From Atopsyche davidsoni (lineage: Eukaryota > Arthropoda > Insecta > Trichoptera > Hydrobiosidae), in the NCBI GenBank assembly GCA_022113835.1, contig JAILWY010000022.1, forward strand, positions 1,116,001-1,180,000: a stretch of 64,000 bases of DNA, written 5' to 3'. Below the pieces are notes generated by a model. It had not been told where the DNA came from and searched no databases. It saw only the letters and a program-made list of their open reading frames with translations. This document shows, piece after piece, positions 49,501 to 57,490 of the stretch. Every line of letters starts with the position of its first letter. The stretch's first letter is position 1. The translations under genes and the position numbers were made by a program.

Positions 49501-51881
49501 AGAAGTCTGCTTCCTTGCAAAATGTCTGGTTGAATAGACTCACACTTGTCTCATGTATCAATATATTTTTTTCTGAAAATCTCTTCTAAACAAAACCAAT
49601 TATAAAGAGACGCTTTTTAAGCCTTGTACAGTGTATTATGACGTGTTTTTAATGATGAATTTCATGAGGTTTAATGACCATCCACCAATGCCATTGTGGT
49701 CTAAATTAAAACAGAAATGATAAAAACGACTCTTACTGGTCGGCACGCTCTGTCATGGCAGCACGGAACGATCCACTTTTCATAATTTATTACACTGCCT
49801 GAAAACGCATTTCTAAGAAAGTGTACCGCCATGAAAACCTTTCCACTTCACCGACGCGGAGTAATTAAATTGCTGTTGGTAATTATTCTTAAACAAAGAT
49901 TAGACGGCGATATCAACTATAAACAAAAAAAATAACATTTATCAGATTGCATAAAAAGTATACCTTAGCAATGATTGTAACATCAAGCAGCCTACACACG
50001 TTACAACACAATTGTGCAGCACTGTCCGACACCCCATCCCTGCAGGACAACCTGATTGCGCTTTCAATGGAGGCTCATGACTCCAGGTTCGAAGGAGGAG
50101 ACATAAGGGACATGTTAGCGATGGTCCCAAAACTCCTGTCATTCCTCCTCGCCCCGTAAATAATGCGGACGGTGATCACTTACGCCTGCCCCATCTGGGG
50201 ATACATCCCATCTGAGAAACACAAGCCTCTCCGAAATAAAATCCTCCAGGTTCAGGGTTCATTCTAAATGCCCAGCTCCACAGAGACACCAACACCAAAA
50301 CGATCCAAGATATCATCATCGACCTCGCACATTCGTCCAAATCTCCACCCACTTAGTTCCAAACCCCTCAATCAACACCTTCTTCGAGTTCAACCTCGAG
50401 GACTGCCTCACCCAGTCATTTTGAAGGCGCTGAAGGAAAATCCTCTAGACTAGACTAGACAATTGTGTAGCGTGCTCTTTTGGATCGTGAATTGCAGATC
50501 GATTGTAATGATTTACATTTATTTTTTGCAGAGCAAAGAGTAAAAATGGCGGAAGATTACTACGAGAAAAGCTGGAGAAGATTGGACTGAACTTACCGGC
50601 GGGTCGCAGGAAAGCTGCCAACGTGACGTTACTAACCTCCCTTGTCGAAGGTAAGGGAGACGGAAGTTACCGCTGCGCTGGTAGCAGCTCGGTGGTACTG
50701 TGCTTTCGGGCGGGGTCTGATGAGTGGTCGTTCTTGCAGCCGAGGCGGTGCACCTGGCGCGGGACTTCGGGTACGTGTGCGAGACGGAGTTCCCGGCGCG
50801 GCAGGTGGCCGAGCACCTGTGCCGGCAGCACGCCTCGCAGGAGCCCCACGGGGCGCCGCGCCGCCGCGAGCTGCTGCTGGCCGCGCGCCTCGTCACCAAG
50901 GAGCTGATGGACCTGCTGAACCAGGACCGCAGCCCGCTCTGCAACACGCGGCCGCCACCCCTGCTGGACGCCGCTGTCCAGCGCCACCTCACGCACTTCA
51001 GCCTCATCTCCCACGGCTTCGGGGGCCCCGCCATCGTGGCGGCCCTGACCGCTATCCAGGTCTGTAAATCACATATCCAAACTGTTATGCAAAAGCACTG
51101 AAGAAGCAAGTCATGCAAAACGCTTTCTTCAAACAAAAAATTAAATCAACAAAACGATGCTCAAATTCTTTGATCATCTTCTCTGTCACGCACTCATTCC
51201 GATACTGATTAATCAATTTTTAGTACTGACTCGTTTGGTCACTGTGTTTATTATGTACATGGTGATATACTCGTATATGCATAAAATTCTGACAAAGATA
51301 AATAATATATTTTGTTATTTTATGGTACGACAAAAAAGATTTTACTGTACCAATATAATTCCTGCATTAAAATGCTGCTACACGACGAGTTCAAAAGTTG
51401 TTGTGCGCAAATATCTGGAATAATTGATTCAAATAAGTTATTGTACTATCACATCACATACTATTTCACAATATTTATATCAACATGGTGTCGAGGACTG
51501 TCTCCCGAGGACTTCGATCGCTGGTCGCCTTTTATTATCCAAAAGACTGCGTATTGTCCTCTGCCAAACACTAGTGAAAATGGCTTGGCGAAGCATCAAG
51601 AAGTTTCTAGAACGTTCGGGAGCTCGGTAAAAGCGCTTCGATCGATTCTATTTTGTTTTGCCACCGTTCCGTGATCTTCGTTTTTCAAAATAACGCGCTA
51701 TCACGTAACATTTTGCAAATACATATTAGTTTCAGTTGTTTAAATGTATTAATGAATGCTTTTTTGTTGACAGAATTTCTTGAACGAATCTCTGAAGCAC
51801 ATGGACAAGCTCTACCCCGGAAGTGGCATGGTGTCATCGTCCTTAGATAAAGGCAAGATGGATCAAGACATAAAGAAGTAA
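20483..51881 (+). CDS. TfAP-2: Transcription factor AP-2 (TFAP2 family), spliced, first exon not found
   Basis: Sequence-specific nuclear transcription factor of the AP-2 family, binding GC-rich sites as a dimer. Nine exons join in consistent phase: 20483-20665, 24790-24960, 27246-27386, 29483-29566 (less certain), 30248-30302, 37286-37481, 50532-50650, 50740-51059, 51774-51881. They give 458 residues to the stop, close to the 437 of human TFAP2A. Residues 45-55 carry the [11 protein letters not shown] transactivation motif; about 230-458 hold the conserved core: [97 protein letters not shown]. Intron positions after VLRR, LVE and before the NxLxEalkxMDK end match the vertebrate gene as I know it. 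Exons are GC-rich, introns AT-rich. The start methionine exon is missing; it may lie upstream of the window or in unrecognised sequence. Identity is near certain; exact 5' structure is not. Confidence 0.96.
20690..21010 (+). mobile_element. Jockey-type retrotransposon 3' fragment
   Basis: Just 25 bp after an AP-2 donor. The reading frame from about 20780, with frame changes, gives [40 protein letters not shown] and [13 protein letters not shown], matching the end of the RT ORF at 21440-22115. Confidence 0.65.
21270..22115 (+). mobile_element. Jockey-type retrotransposon RT fragment
   Basis: Contains the RT active-site motif YADDTAIL (YADD codons at 21480-21491), [53 protein letters not shown] and [15 protein letters not shown]. 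The frame shifts once near 21680, so the copy is dead. The 5' part of the element is missing. Confidence 0.85.
22116..22555. other. Intron sequence with AT tract
   Basis: A 24-bp-scale inverted repeat (CGAGCGCGGCCATC / GATGGCCGCGCTCG with GATCAGCTGTT) at 22396-22465 can form a hairpin; AT tract 22497-22548. Confidence 0.5.
22556..22990 (+). repeat. Interspersed repeat, uninterrupted copy
   Basis: Starts CTAGAAATGTTGCCCGTC and ends TATTATTATAGTAGAT. Aligns along its length with 44763-45318 plus 48188-48245, where a hAT element splits it. No coding capacity seen; class unknown. Confidence 0.75.
23160..23610. mobile_element. MITE with about 58-bp inverted ends
   Basis: ATACTTGAGTGATTTTCCAC at 23221 to GACCGGTTTCGACAACC on the left is inverted on the right as GGTTGGCGATACCGGTC to GTGGAAAATCACTCAAGTAT ending near 23597. 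The best preserved copy of this family in the window. Confidence 0.7.
23713..24710. mobile_element. Possible hAT-like nonautonomous element
   Basis: CAGGGGTGGCCAAAGCG at 23713 and GTTTATCCACCCCTG ending at 24710 are inverted ends of the type seen at 42787-42919. It includes one foldback arm (23870-24130). No target-site duplication is visible, so the pairing of these ends is uncertain. A 162-codon minus frame at 24273-24761 has no features I recognise. Confidence 0.45.
24790..24960 (+). CDS. TfAP-2: AP-2 exon, His/Gln-rich linker
   Basis: 57 codons, phase 0 to 0, acceptor TTTGCCCCCAG, donor GGG|GTAAGA. Translates to [20 protein letters not shown] followed by a His/Gln-rich part ending [20 protein letters not shown] corresponds to the DPYSLNPLH segment of vertebrate AP-2. 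It begins only 80 bp after a hAT-like terminal sequence in the intron. Confidence 0.88.
24961..27245. other. AP-2 intron with tRNA-Thr-like and MITE copies
   Basis: tRNA-Thr-like unit at 25101-25176 (minus) and a copy at 26161-26205 (plus) that lost the anticodon and T-arm part. Remaining sequence is AT-rich. Confidence 0.5.
26313..26462. mobile_element. 150-bp MITE with CAGTGGCGTGCGGT ends
   Basis: CAGTGGCGTGCGGTGCAT on the left and TGGACCGCACGCCACTG on the right are near-perfect inverted repeats; the cleanest member of the family at 3716, 9015 and 9298. Confidence 0.75.
27246..27386 (+). CDS. TfAP-2: AP-2 exon, Gly-rich segment
   Basis: 47 codons, phase 0 to 0, acceptor CCCTTGCAG, donor CAG|GTGACG. 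Starts [17 protein letters not shown] and ends [19 protein letters not shown], the counterpart of the LPHQLSGL to HAIEE region of vertebrate AP-2. A G-rich block on the coding strand makes the frame long in several readings. Confidence 0.85.
27770..27990 (+). mobile_element. tRNA-Thr-derived repeat, single copy
   Basis: Same flanks as the right half of the 12258 foldback (GTAGAGTATGATTGTTAAAA before, AATGTGCCTAATCATATTAG after) with the 76-nt tRNA-like unit at 27853-27928. It lies in the intron after the AP-2 exon at 27246. Confidence 0.7.
27991..29482. other. AP-2 intron, AT-rich
   Basis: A/T runs and a MITE end at 29266-29278. Nothing else seen. Confidence 0.4.
29483..29566 (+). CDS. TfAP-2: Candidate AP-2 cassette exon
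   Basis: A GC-rich island of 28 codons, phase 0 to 0, in an AT-rich intron. It would encode [17 protein letters not shown] then [11 protein letters not shown]. Its composition matches the neighbouring AP-2 exons, and both flanks fit without changing frame whether it is used or skipped. The acceptor lacks a pyrimidine tract (it follows an A-run) and the donor is CCAG|GTCTGT, not consensus, although the well-supported exon ending at 51059 uses the same CCAG|GTCTGT. I do not recognise the peptide in vertebrate AP-2. Confidence 0.5.
29690..29960. mobile_element. Single arm of the foldback family
   Basis: Matches the right arm of 6215-7010 (GGCATTCGGAGATTATTACG and the CCCCAAGCATTAGGGTGTC block). 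A G-run lies just before at 29652-29667. Confidence 0.55.
30248..30302 (+). CDS. TfAP-2: AP-2 exon, short
   Basis: 55 nt, starts in phase 0 and leaves one base. Acceptor TTTGTTACAG, donor AA|GTAAGT. Encodes [18 protein letters not shown], matching the DPGINIPDQTVIKK segment of vertebrate AP-2. Less GC-rich than its neighbours. Confidence 0.85.
30303..33405. other. AP-2 intron, no exon seen
   Basis: Contains poly-A at 31717-31734 and a fragment of the non-LTR RT tail at 33120-33230. Otherwise AT-rich. Confidence 0.4.
33406..33982. repeat. Dimeric minisatellite, alternating 65/64-bp units
   Basis: Nine units start at 33406, 33468, 33529, 33594, 33658, 33723, 33787, 33852 and 33916. Two types strictly alternate: one has TTCGAA...GGGGCGGGG...TTTTTTCAAATTT, the other TTCAAAT...GGGACGGGG...TTTTTGAAATT. 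The dimer is 129 bp (the first is 123 bp), both multiples of three, so frames stay open for 253 codons on the plus and 148 on the minus strand. Extremely CpG-rich in an AT-rich intron. I treat the ORFs as by-products. Confidence 0.9.
33983..37285. other. AP-2 intron, no exon seen
   Basis: Holds a piece of the non-LTR tail at 34295-34345, a GC-rich patch at 35825-35920 and a T-run at 36027-36050. No exon recognised. Confidence 0.4.
37286..37481 (+). CDS. TfAP-2: AP-2 exon, start of DNA-binding core
   Basis: 196 nt completing the previous split codon and leaving two bases. Acceptor TTTTTTTCCAG, donor AG|GTACTT. Holds [35 protein letters not shown] and [13 protein letters not shown], nearly identical to vertebrate AP-2 and the best single proof of identity. 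Confidence 0.97.
37482..40563. other. AP-2 large intron, first part
   Basis: Poly-A at 38886-38902. A pair GACGTTTCGATCC / GGGACCGAAACGTC at 39500-39570 forms a short inverted repeat. No gene seen. Confidence 0.4.
40564..40698. mobile_element. MITE with GCCTACACACACTGCGACACAA ends
   Basis: GCCTACACACACTGCGACAC plus CCGATCGGTGATTAA on the left, and TTACCGTTCGGTTAATGATT plus GTGTCGTAACGCGTGCAGGC on the right, are inverted. 135 bp, same family as 16588-16746. Confidence 0.65.
40850..41060 (+). other. GC-rich patch with a 54-codon frame
   Basis: ATG at 40892 opens [20 protein letters not shown] then RVCLH, followed by a donor-like GTGAGT at 40970. It could be a small first exon of an alternative transcript, but no partner exon or family supports it. 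Confidence 0.2.
41061..42786. other. AP-2 large intron, second part
   Basis: AT tract at 41859-41881, A-run at 42335-42349. Nothing coding seen. Confidence 0.35.
42787..42919. mobile_element. hAT-like MITE
   Basis: CAGGGGTGGCCAAAGCG at the left and GTTTGTCCACCCCTG at the right are inverted ends with one mismatch over the outer 12 bp; poly-A inside at 42862-42882. Target-site duplication not visible. Confidence 0.6.
43631..43648 (+). other. tRNA-Lys-type primer-binding site remnant
   Basis: TGGCGCCCAACGTGATCC follows CAAT. The first 14 bases match the complement of the 3' end of tRNA-Lys, as used by many LTR retrotransposons. No intact LTR or gag frame could be delimited around it. Confidence 0.4.
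43649..44095. other. Intron sequence, possible LTR-element remnant
   Basis: A 64-codon plus frame at 43749 is unrecognised. It would lie just after the primer-binding-like site, where a leader would be expected. Confidence 0.25.
44100..44410 (-). repeat. Inverted copy of the element at 14935-15640
   Basis: CCCCGCTTTACGCG at the minus-strand start, AAATGCCTCGCATTACGCG, GTCATTGACTTCTCTTAACA and CTGCATAAAGTGTTCTTAGA all match the plus-strand copy, but without the 15-bp array expansion. Confidence 0.75.
45519..45838 (-). mobile_element. mariner transposase remnant, minus strand
   Basis: Reads [17 protein letters not shown], then [30 protein letters not shown] (second catalytic Asp) and [17 protein letters not shown] (third). 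Stops and frame breaks present. It lies inside the hAT element. Confidence 0.8.
45839..46500 (+). mobile_element. mariner transposase remnant, plus strand
   Basis: Reads [32 protein letters not shown] (first catalytic Asp), [18 protein letters not shown], an in-frame stop at 46114-46116, [29 protein letters not shown] (second Asp) and, after a frameshift near 46255, [20 protein letters not shown] (third Asp). It abuts the minus-strand copy head to head. Confidence 0.85.
46530..47320. mobile_element. Foldback-family arms inside the hAT element
   Basis: 46530-46600 (TCATCTTCAAGACTTTATTT) matches a right arm, and 46910-47320 (GGTAAAATAAATTCTTAAAA to TCCATCAAAGGGATCAG) a left arm of the 6215-7010 family. 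Confidence 0.6.
48250..50160. other. AP-2 large intron, last part
   Basis: A decayed tRNA-like SINE may lie at 48740-48830 (GTGGTTCAATTGTACAGAGC). A run of A at 49128-49149. MITE end at 49988-50015. No gene. Confidence 0.35.
50165..50450 (+). mobile_element. Jockey-type retrotransposon 3' fragment
   Basis: [19 protein letters not shown] is readable, followed, with frame breaks, by the DTNTKTI and [15 protein letters not shown] tail seen at 22060-22115. It ends about 80 bp before the AP-2 exon at 50532. Confidence 0.75.
50532..50650 (+). CDS. TfAP-2: AP-2 exon, basic region
   Basis: 119 nt; completes the Arg codon, leaves one base. Acceptor ATTTTTTGCAG, donor AAG|GTAAGG. Encodes [20 protein letters not shown] and [19 protein letters not shown], the basic DNA-contacting part of the AP-2 domain. 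The following intron is only 89 bp, whereas the preceding one is 13 kb. Confidence 0.97.
50740..51059 (+). CDS. TfAP-2: AP-2 exon, helix-span-helix dimerisation region
   Basis: 320 nt, ends in phase 0. Acceptor CGTTCTTGCAG, donor CCAG|GTCTGT (non-consensus). Begins [20 protein letters not shown], then [14 protein letters not shown], later [20 protein letters not shown] and [20 protein letters not shown]. Strongly GC-biased third positions. Confidence 0.97.
51187..51263 (+). repeat. Direct repeat, copy 1 (AP-2 last intron)
   Basis: CACGCACTC...TTTTTAGTACTGACTCGTTTGGTCACTGTGTT-type block, repeated at 52578-52652 on the far side of the terminal AP-2 exon. About 85 percent identical by eye. Confidence 0.75.
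51774..51881 (+). CDS. TfAP-2: AP-2 terminal exon
   Basis: 36 codons including TAA at 51879-51881. Acceptor TTTTTTGTTGACAG. Starts [18 protein letters not shown], matching the NYLTEALKAMDKMYL end of vertebrate AP-2, and ends in a short Lys/Asp-rich tail. Confidence 0.95.
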   Translation, partial: NFLNESLKHMDKLYPGSGMVSSSLDKGKMDQDIKK

Positions 51882-52705
51882 CGTCCAAAAACCTGGGACC
51901 GGAGCACCCAGCAAGGCAGCACCCGCCAGGGCGGCCAACTGAAATGAGACATATCACTAATTAGAGGGGACAAATATTCTGACGGCTCAGGCCCGACGCG
52001 GCCAACATGAGAAACGCGAATGGATTCTTAAGCAAAGTGCAATTATAGCCATTGTTGATGTAAATATTTATGAGATTAGGCAATCGTTATCATTGATGCG
52101 TGACATTTGATGCTTTTTGTTTGCCACGTATTCTCTTTTGTTTTTGGTTATTCTACTAACTCCTCTTTATGAGAGACTGATTAAAAGGAACAGTGATTAC
52201 CAAATTGTTAAACATATCGCACCATTTGTGTGAAACCTTATAACACTTACTAATAATGTATGATTTAATTTACAAAATGTTGTGAATTGTAAACTATTTA
52301 TCAGAAAAATAGCGTATTGATAGATCGGTGTAATGTATTATAGCATGGTAATCAACCCTTCAGCACTTCTATTCTCATCTCATCGTCGTTTCTGGTATAT
52401 TTTCTCAAAATTTAAAAATCTGGCATTTAAAAAAAAACAAATTAAACTGAACAACGGTATATTTTTATATTTAAAACCATTCAAATTGCATCTCTGAAAA
52501 ACCATAATTGTACAGAACAGTTTCAGGTTTCTCTTAATTTAGTTACCGATTTTAATTATTTTCAGAAGCCCCAAGTGTCACGCACTCTTTTCGATAGTGA
52601 TTATTTAATTTTTAGTACTGACTCGTTTGGTCACTGTGTTGATTATGTACAAAATTAAATTAAGTTTAATTACATGGTGGATTAAACCTTAAATATATAT
52701 ATATA

Positions 52706-52746
<41 letters not shown>

Positions 52747-55700
52747 TAAATATTAGTTTAAAGCGCGCCTAAAATTTTGTACAATGGAACGTTTAGTTGA
52801 TATGTATAATTTTTTTAGTTTTCATTCCTTCTATGTGCCAATTTTGTAAATTAGTAAGCCGATTTAATTAGTAGTATCATAGTTATTACTTTCCGTGTTG
52901 ATTACCACTTGGGTTGTACATTAACAGAATTTGTTTGTTATTTATAAAACCATCATCTTCATCCAGTAAATCTGACGTTGACATTTCTTTTTTTGGCCGT
53001 TTTTGATTGGACAATCTAAACAACTGAACTCAACCAATCAATCACGATGTTCTGATTTCAAAAAAAAATTGACAGATGAACAAAAATTTTAGATTCAAGC
53101 ATTTTGGTGCTAATAGTAATATTTTCAACAAGCTATTATATAATTTTTTTTGAAATCTTATAATTTCAAAAAAACCCGTTCAACGCCATAAATATTTTAC
53201 GTAGAAAAAAAAAAACCAAATGTGATTTAAAAACTTATCAGCTGCTACATTTTAAAGATATTTAATTTATTTCAATAATATACATTGCATACAATTACAT
53301 ATACCCTAATATTTTGGCTTCGTAGGTTGTAATATTTTTTTATGGAAAAGTGTCGATGTCCTCGCAAATCATATTGTGTTATTGTATGGCCTGAGTATTT
53401 TGATTGAGTTAAAAGGAAATCTGTAATGTATAAAAGATTTCACGACCTAGCCGCCGTTTCGAATGGCAACTTCCCGCCACAAGCTATGTGATGTCCCGCC
53501 ATATGACAAACTCGTATAATTTTATTTTATTTGTAGAGATATAGCTACAATTTTACATATCAAGATGATAAAAAAATGCTCACAATAGAATAATAATATT
53601 TAGTGATCCATTTGTTTTGCCATATTTTATTTATTCAATATAGAAGAGATTATTTTGTTTTTATATTGTAATTTTGATTTAATAATAGATTTTATAATAT
53701 ATTTGTAAGCATTTATATTGTATTTATAGGCCTTTTTCTGAATGCTCAAGTTATTGTATTTTTTTTATTATTTTCTTATCAAGCTTAGACCAACTATATA
53801 TTTATGTACATTAATTTTAATATCAAAAGTTTACCAAAGCAACTAGCATCAGCAGTATTCTTTTCTAAAAAAATGTTATTTGTTGGCTCAAAACCTGTTG
53901 TTCTGATGTCATTTTAACCTTTCCTTTATACCAATGGCTTACAATTAACAACTTTCCTTTTTACACAAACTGTTCGCAATAAATGAATGAGAAAAACATT
54001 ACATATCAATTACAGCTCTTTTCGAAACTATAAAAAAACTTACACACACGCTGAGTAATTTTGAGTTTTTAAATATTTTTAATTCATTTTTGATTGTATA
54101 GATTGAACGCCATTGGATTGTATACATTCTATTTGTTAATTACTCTGTTTTTTTTCCATAATGAACTATATACAAAACGTAATATTTACAAAGGCTTCAT
54201 GTATTTTAAGATGTTGTATTTTAACATGGTACTCTGTCTGTTATTGTGATAATTTATTATTACCTACTATACTTAGATATATCTAGAATATTACTTTTAA
54301 GTGCCAATCCCTTGTACACGTTTACTAACCATATTTTCAAGCAAGACACTACGTAACACCACAACAATAAATAATATTTACTTTATAAATTGAGAAAGAA
54401 TCTTGCTTGCCATACACAAGACGTTATGTTGTGACCTAAAACCTGTGAGATTGTTATTTCCAGTGTTAAAATGTACATATATATATATAAATACTTTATT
54501 TTCTAAATCTGGTTTGACGGAATATCTATGCGTCATTAGTTTTGCTAATAATTTGTCAATTTGGTCAAATTTATGGGCCAAATTTTTTTTCTAGATTGCA
54601 TGTATCTTATTTTAGAAAGGACAAAATGAAATTTGCTAATTTCTATTAGACCTTTATATGCATGCCAAGGATAAAATTGATTCTCAAACATGTCCACATA
54701 GTTCATTTCGCTTACTTTTTTCACATCCTTTGAGCTCGTTTGGATGAAATTGTAATTGTGGTGTTAGGTAGAAACCTCATGAAAATAATGGCACAATACT
54801 CAACTTCTAACAATGTCTATCACAAATTATACAAAAAGAAAACCTATTTTTCTATAATCTTCAATAGCATGTACTTGTTGAATATTTATTCAAAATGATA
54901 TTATCTTTCTTACTTCGTCAAATACTTCTGACTGAAATATTCAATATTTCGTGTATTGAGAATTCAAAGAATAAGATGGGTGAAATAAATGTACATTAAA
55001 AATGCTCAAAATGGACGTATTTAAGTATTGATTAGCAGCGGGATGAAAATCGTAAACAGTTATCGAAATTGCTTAAAGTTGGTATATACAATATATTTTC
55101 TTCTTTTTAAATACCAACGAGATGTTTTAGAAATCAACTTCGCAACTAGCAGCATACCCATTTTTTTTCCCTTTTTCTGCAAAGACATCACCTATATGAA
55201 CCGCCTAAAACTTTTCTCTGCTGTGTCTGTATTATTTCTTTTAATGTTTCATTATTTACTTATGCAATATATTTTTAGACTGCCCAAACTTATACTCCAA
55301 AGCCTATATACAGACTATCAATATTATTCTTCGAAACGTCTATTTAAACCTGTTAAATTCTGCTCATTAACATCTCTTTTTTAAAAACCAATATTTGTTT
55401 TAAAGCTCGCTCCAAAATATACGGGGGAATATTGCATGTGGTAATAGTTGAGGTATTTATATTAGAGCCTCTCAATATAAAAACTACGGCAGATAAGAGA
55501 CAAATTGTAAAAAAAATCAGTAAAGAGTATACGATGTCATCTTTAATACTCTATGATGAGTTTTTCTTTTAATTTTATATTTGATCTGGGATATTGTCTG
55601 ATCGTAAATGTAGAATTAACCATTTTTTAATTTATAAAAGCAAAAACCTCGGCACTTCTGGTTTATTTAATTTTTATTTTTGTATTTAACTGTACAGAAA

Positions 55701-57340
55701 ATTAATAAAGCGTGCCAAATCTGATCTGTCAATACTCAAAACAATACTTAGCATTAGTAAACAAAAAAACTGACACATTAAACATATTATATTAGAATAT
55801 GTAAAATAGGGAAGTGTCAATCTTATTATCTTATAGATCAATTTATCAAACTCAATCCACGAACCCAATTTACCATAAAAAAATTTTGCTCACCCAAAGA
55901 CCTATCGGATTAAATATTTCAAGAATAACTGAAATATGATGTGCAACATTTTTTGGTACAACGATATATATATAATATCATTTAAACAATAAGTTAGTTG
56001 CTGCTATTTTCGGTAACAACATTTTCATTGACCTTGAATTATTTTAATGTATTATATAATATTTTAAATGATATTTAATTAGTCACATGTCAGGTCAATA
56101 CATAGAGGCTACTTTAAAAGATATTATGAAATATATGTTGTGCATTTATTTCACTTCCGTTATTTTATATATTCTAAAATAGGCTTTAGATGCGTGGATC
56201 TGTCTCAGAATTGCATTTGTGTTTATTTTGTTTAAAAATAACAATTTGCTCAATTTTCATTTTCGCTTACATGATATAACCGCGGCAAAATCAAATTAAA
56301 GAGAATTCGAAGCACTTGTTAGATCTGTATACATATTTAGAGAAATTATAAACCTAGCTGGAGATTTATGACCTAAGTAAGATCCATCGTGAGATATAGA
56401 GGTCAGCATCTTCAGCCGAGTGACCTCTGGACGTATTTGAAGGACCCTATTACGCAATCGTTAAACTCACACCAGACGAGAAAGTGTGGTGTGAGTGAAA
56501 TCTGAAATATCTGAAAGAAGGCTGCAATTTGAAATAAAGATGTGACAGATCCGATTATCTGCGGCCTGTGTTAGTATTTTGCTCATTAAAAGTATTATTT
56601 TTAGTTTCTTATTTAAATGTACCTATTTGTAATCTTATGAGAGTCTCTTCCAATGCTACGATATTTTATAAATGCATAATTATTCTAGACTAGTGTACCA
56701 TTTAAATAATATTTAAAGTAGGCGTAAGTGAACCTATTTTGAGGTTAAGTACATTGTTTTTTATTCGATTTTTGGGGGTATTTTTTTAATGTGTGTATAT
56801 AAGATAACAGTTTTGCCATTTCATTGCCATATTTTTTTTATAATGAAAGAATATTTTTCAAACATTATAATACACTATTGATTCTTGTACTTCTGCGTGT
56901 GAATACGGTTAATTTAAACGGAGGATTGAAGATTGTAAATGTCTGAAGTGTGTTCTCTGTACTTATTTTACATTCCATCAAATAAAAAGTTACATAAAAA
57001 TATTTCATTTCTTTGTATCATTTAATATCGTTATTCCCTCGATGGGTTCTGTACCAGAGAGTTTCCTTGTTCCTAACTTCCAGGAACAAAGGATCGGATA
57101 AATGACCCAAAACATACGTTCCCCAGCTGCTTCTTTATTGCTGACTGTCGACCAGACGGAAAACATTTGAACGCACAACATTATAGGAAGCCGTGGTAGG
57201 CCGTCCAATACAGAAGGTACATGACAGTGGCTTGCGGTCCATACAAGCAATAAAGCAGTGCTTGGCCCAAAATATTTTTTTATGTAATTTGCAAATAACA
57301 TCTTAGTTTTAAAAAGAAATTAACAATAGGGTGGTATATA
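51882..57340 (+). other. AP-2 3' flank and probable long 3' UTR
   Basis: AT-rich, with no ORF that looks coding. Contains an AT dinucleotide tract at about 52694-52742 and a copy of an intron sequence at 52578-52652. Candidate AATAAA signals lie at 53978-53983, 54984-54989, 56533-56538 and 56981-56986; the sequence alone does not say which is used. The last is 355 bp from the opposing poly(A) signal of the minus-strand gene. Confidence 0.5.
52578..52652 (+). repeat. Direct repeat, copy 2 (AP-2 3' flank)
   Basis: Second copy of the 51187-51263 block, again followed by GATTATGTAC and, a little later, ACATGGTG. Confidence 0.75.
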
Positions 57341-57346
57341 TTTATT
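57341..57346 (-). terminator. Poly(A) signal for the 758-aa gene
   Basis: AATAAA on the minus strand, 145 bp downstream of the TAA. Canonical and the first in this orientation after the stop. Confidence 0.6.
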
Positions 57347-57490
57347 TGATTTTTTTATATACATTCTACCACTTTCTTAATGCACCTGAGAACTGAACCT
57401 TCTATGGAAACTCAAGTAGATGACTGGATGTGCCGGAAATTTCCGGATTGACTCAAATTTGATAATACCAACAGGAGAAGAAGTGTATTT

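Noticed and set aside
50519..51136. 205-codon minus-strand frame over AP-2 exons
   Set aside because: Antisense shadow of GC-rich AP-2 coding exons.
57005..57301. 98-codon minus-strand frame downstream of the 758-aa gene
   Set aside because: Contains a MITE end (CAGTGGCTTGCGG) and overlaps the likely poly(A) region boundary; no features.
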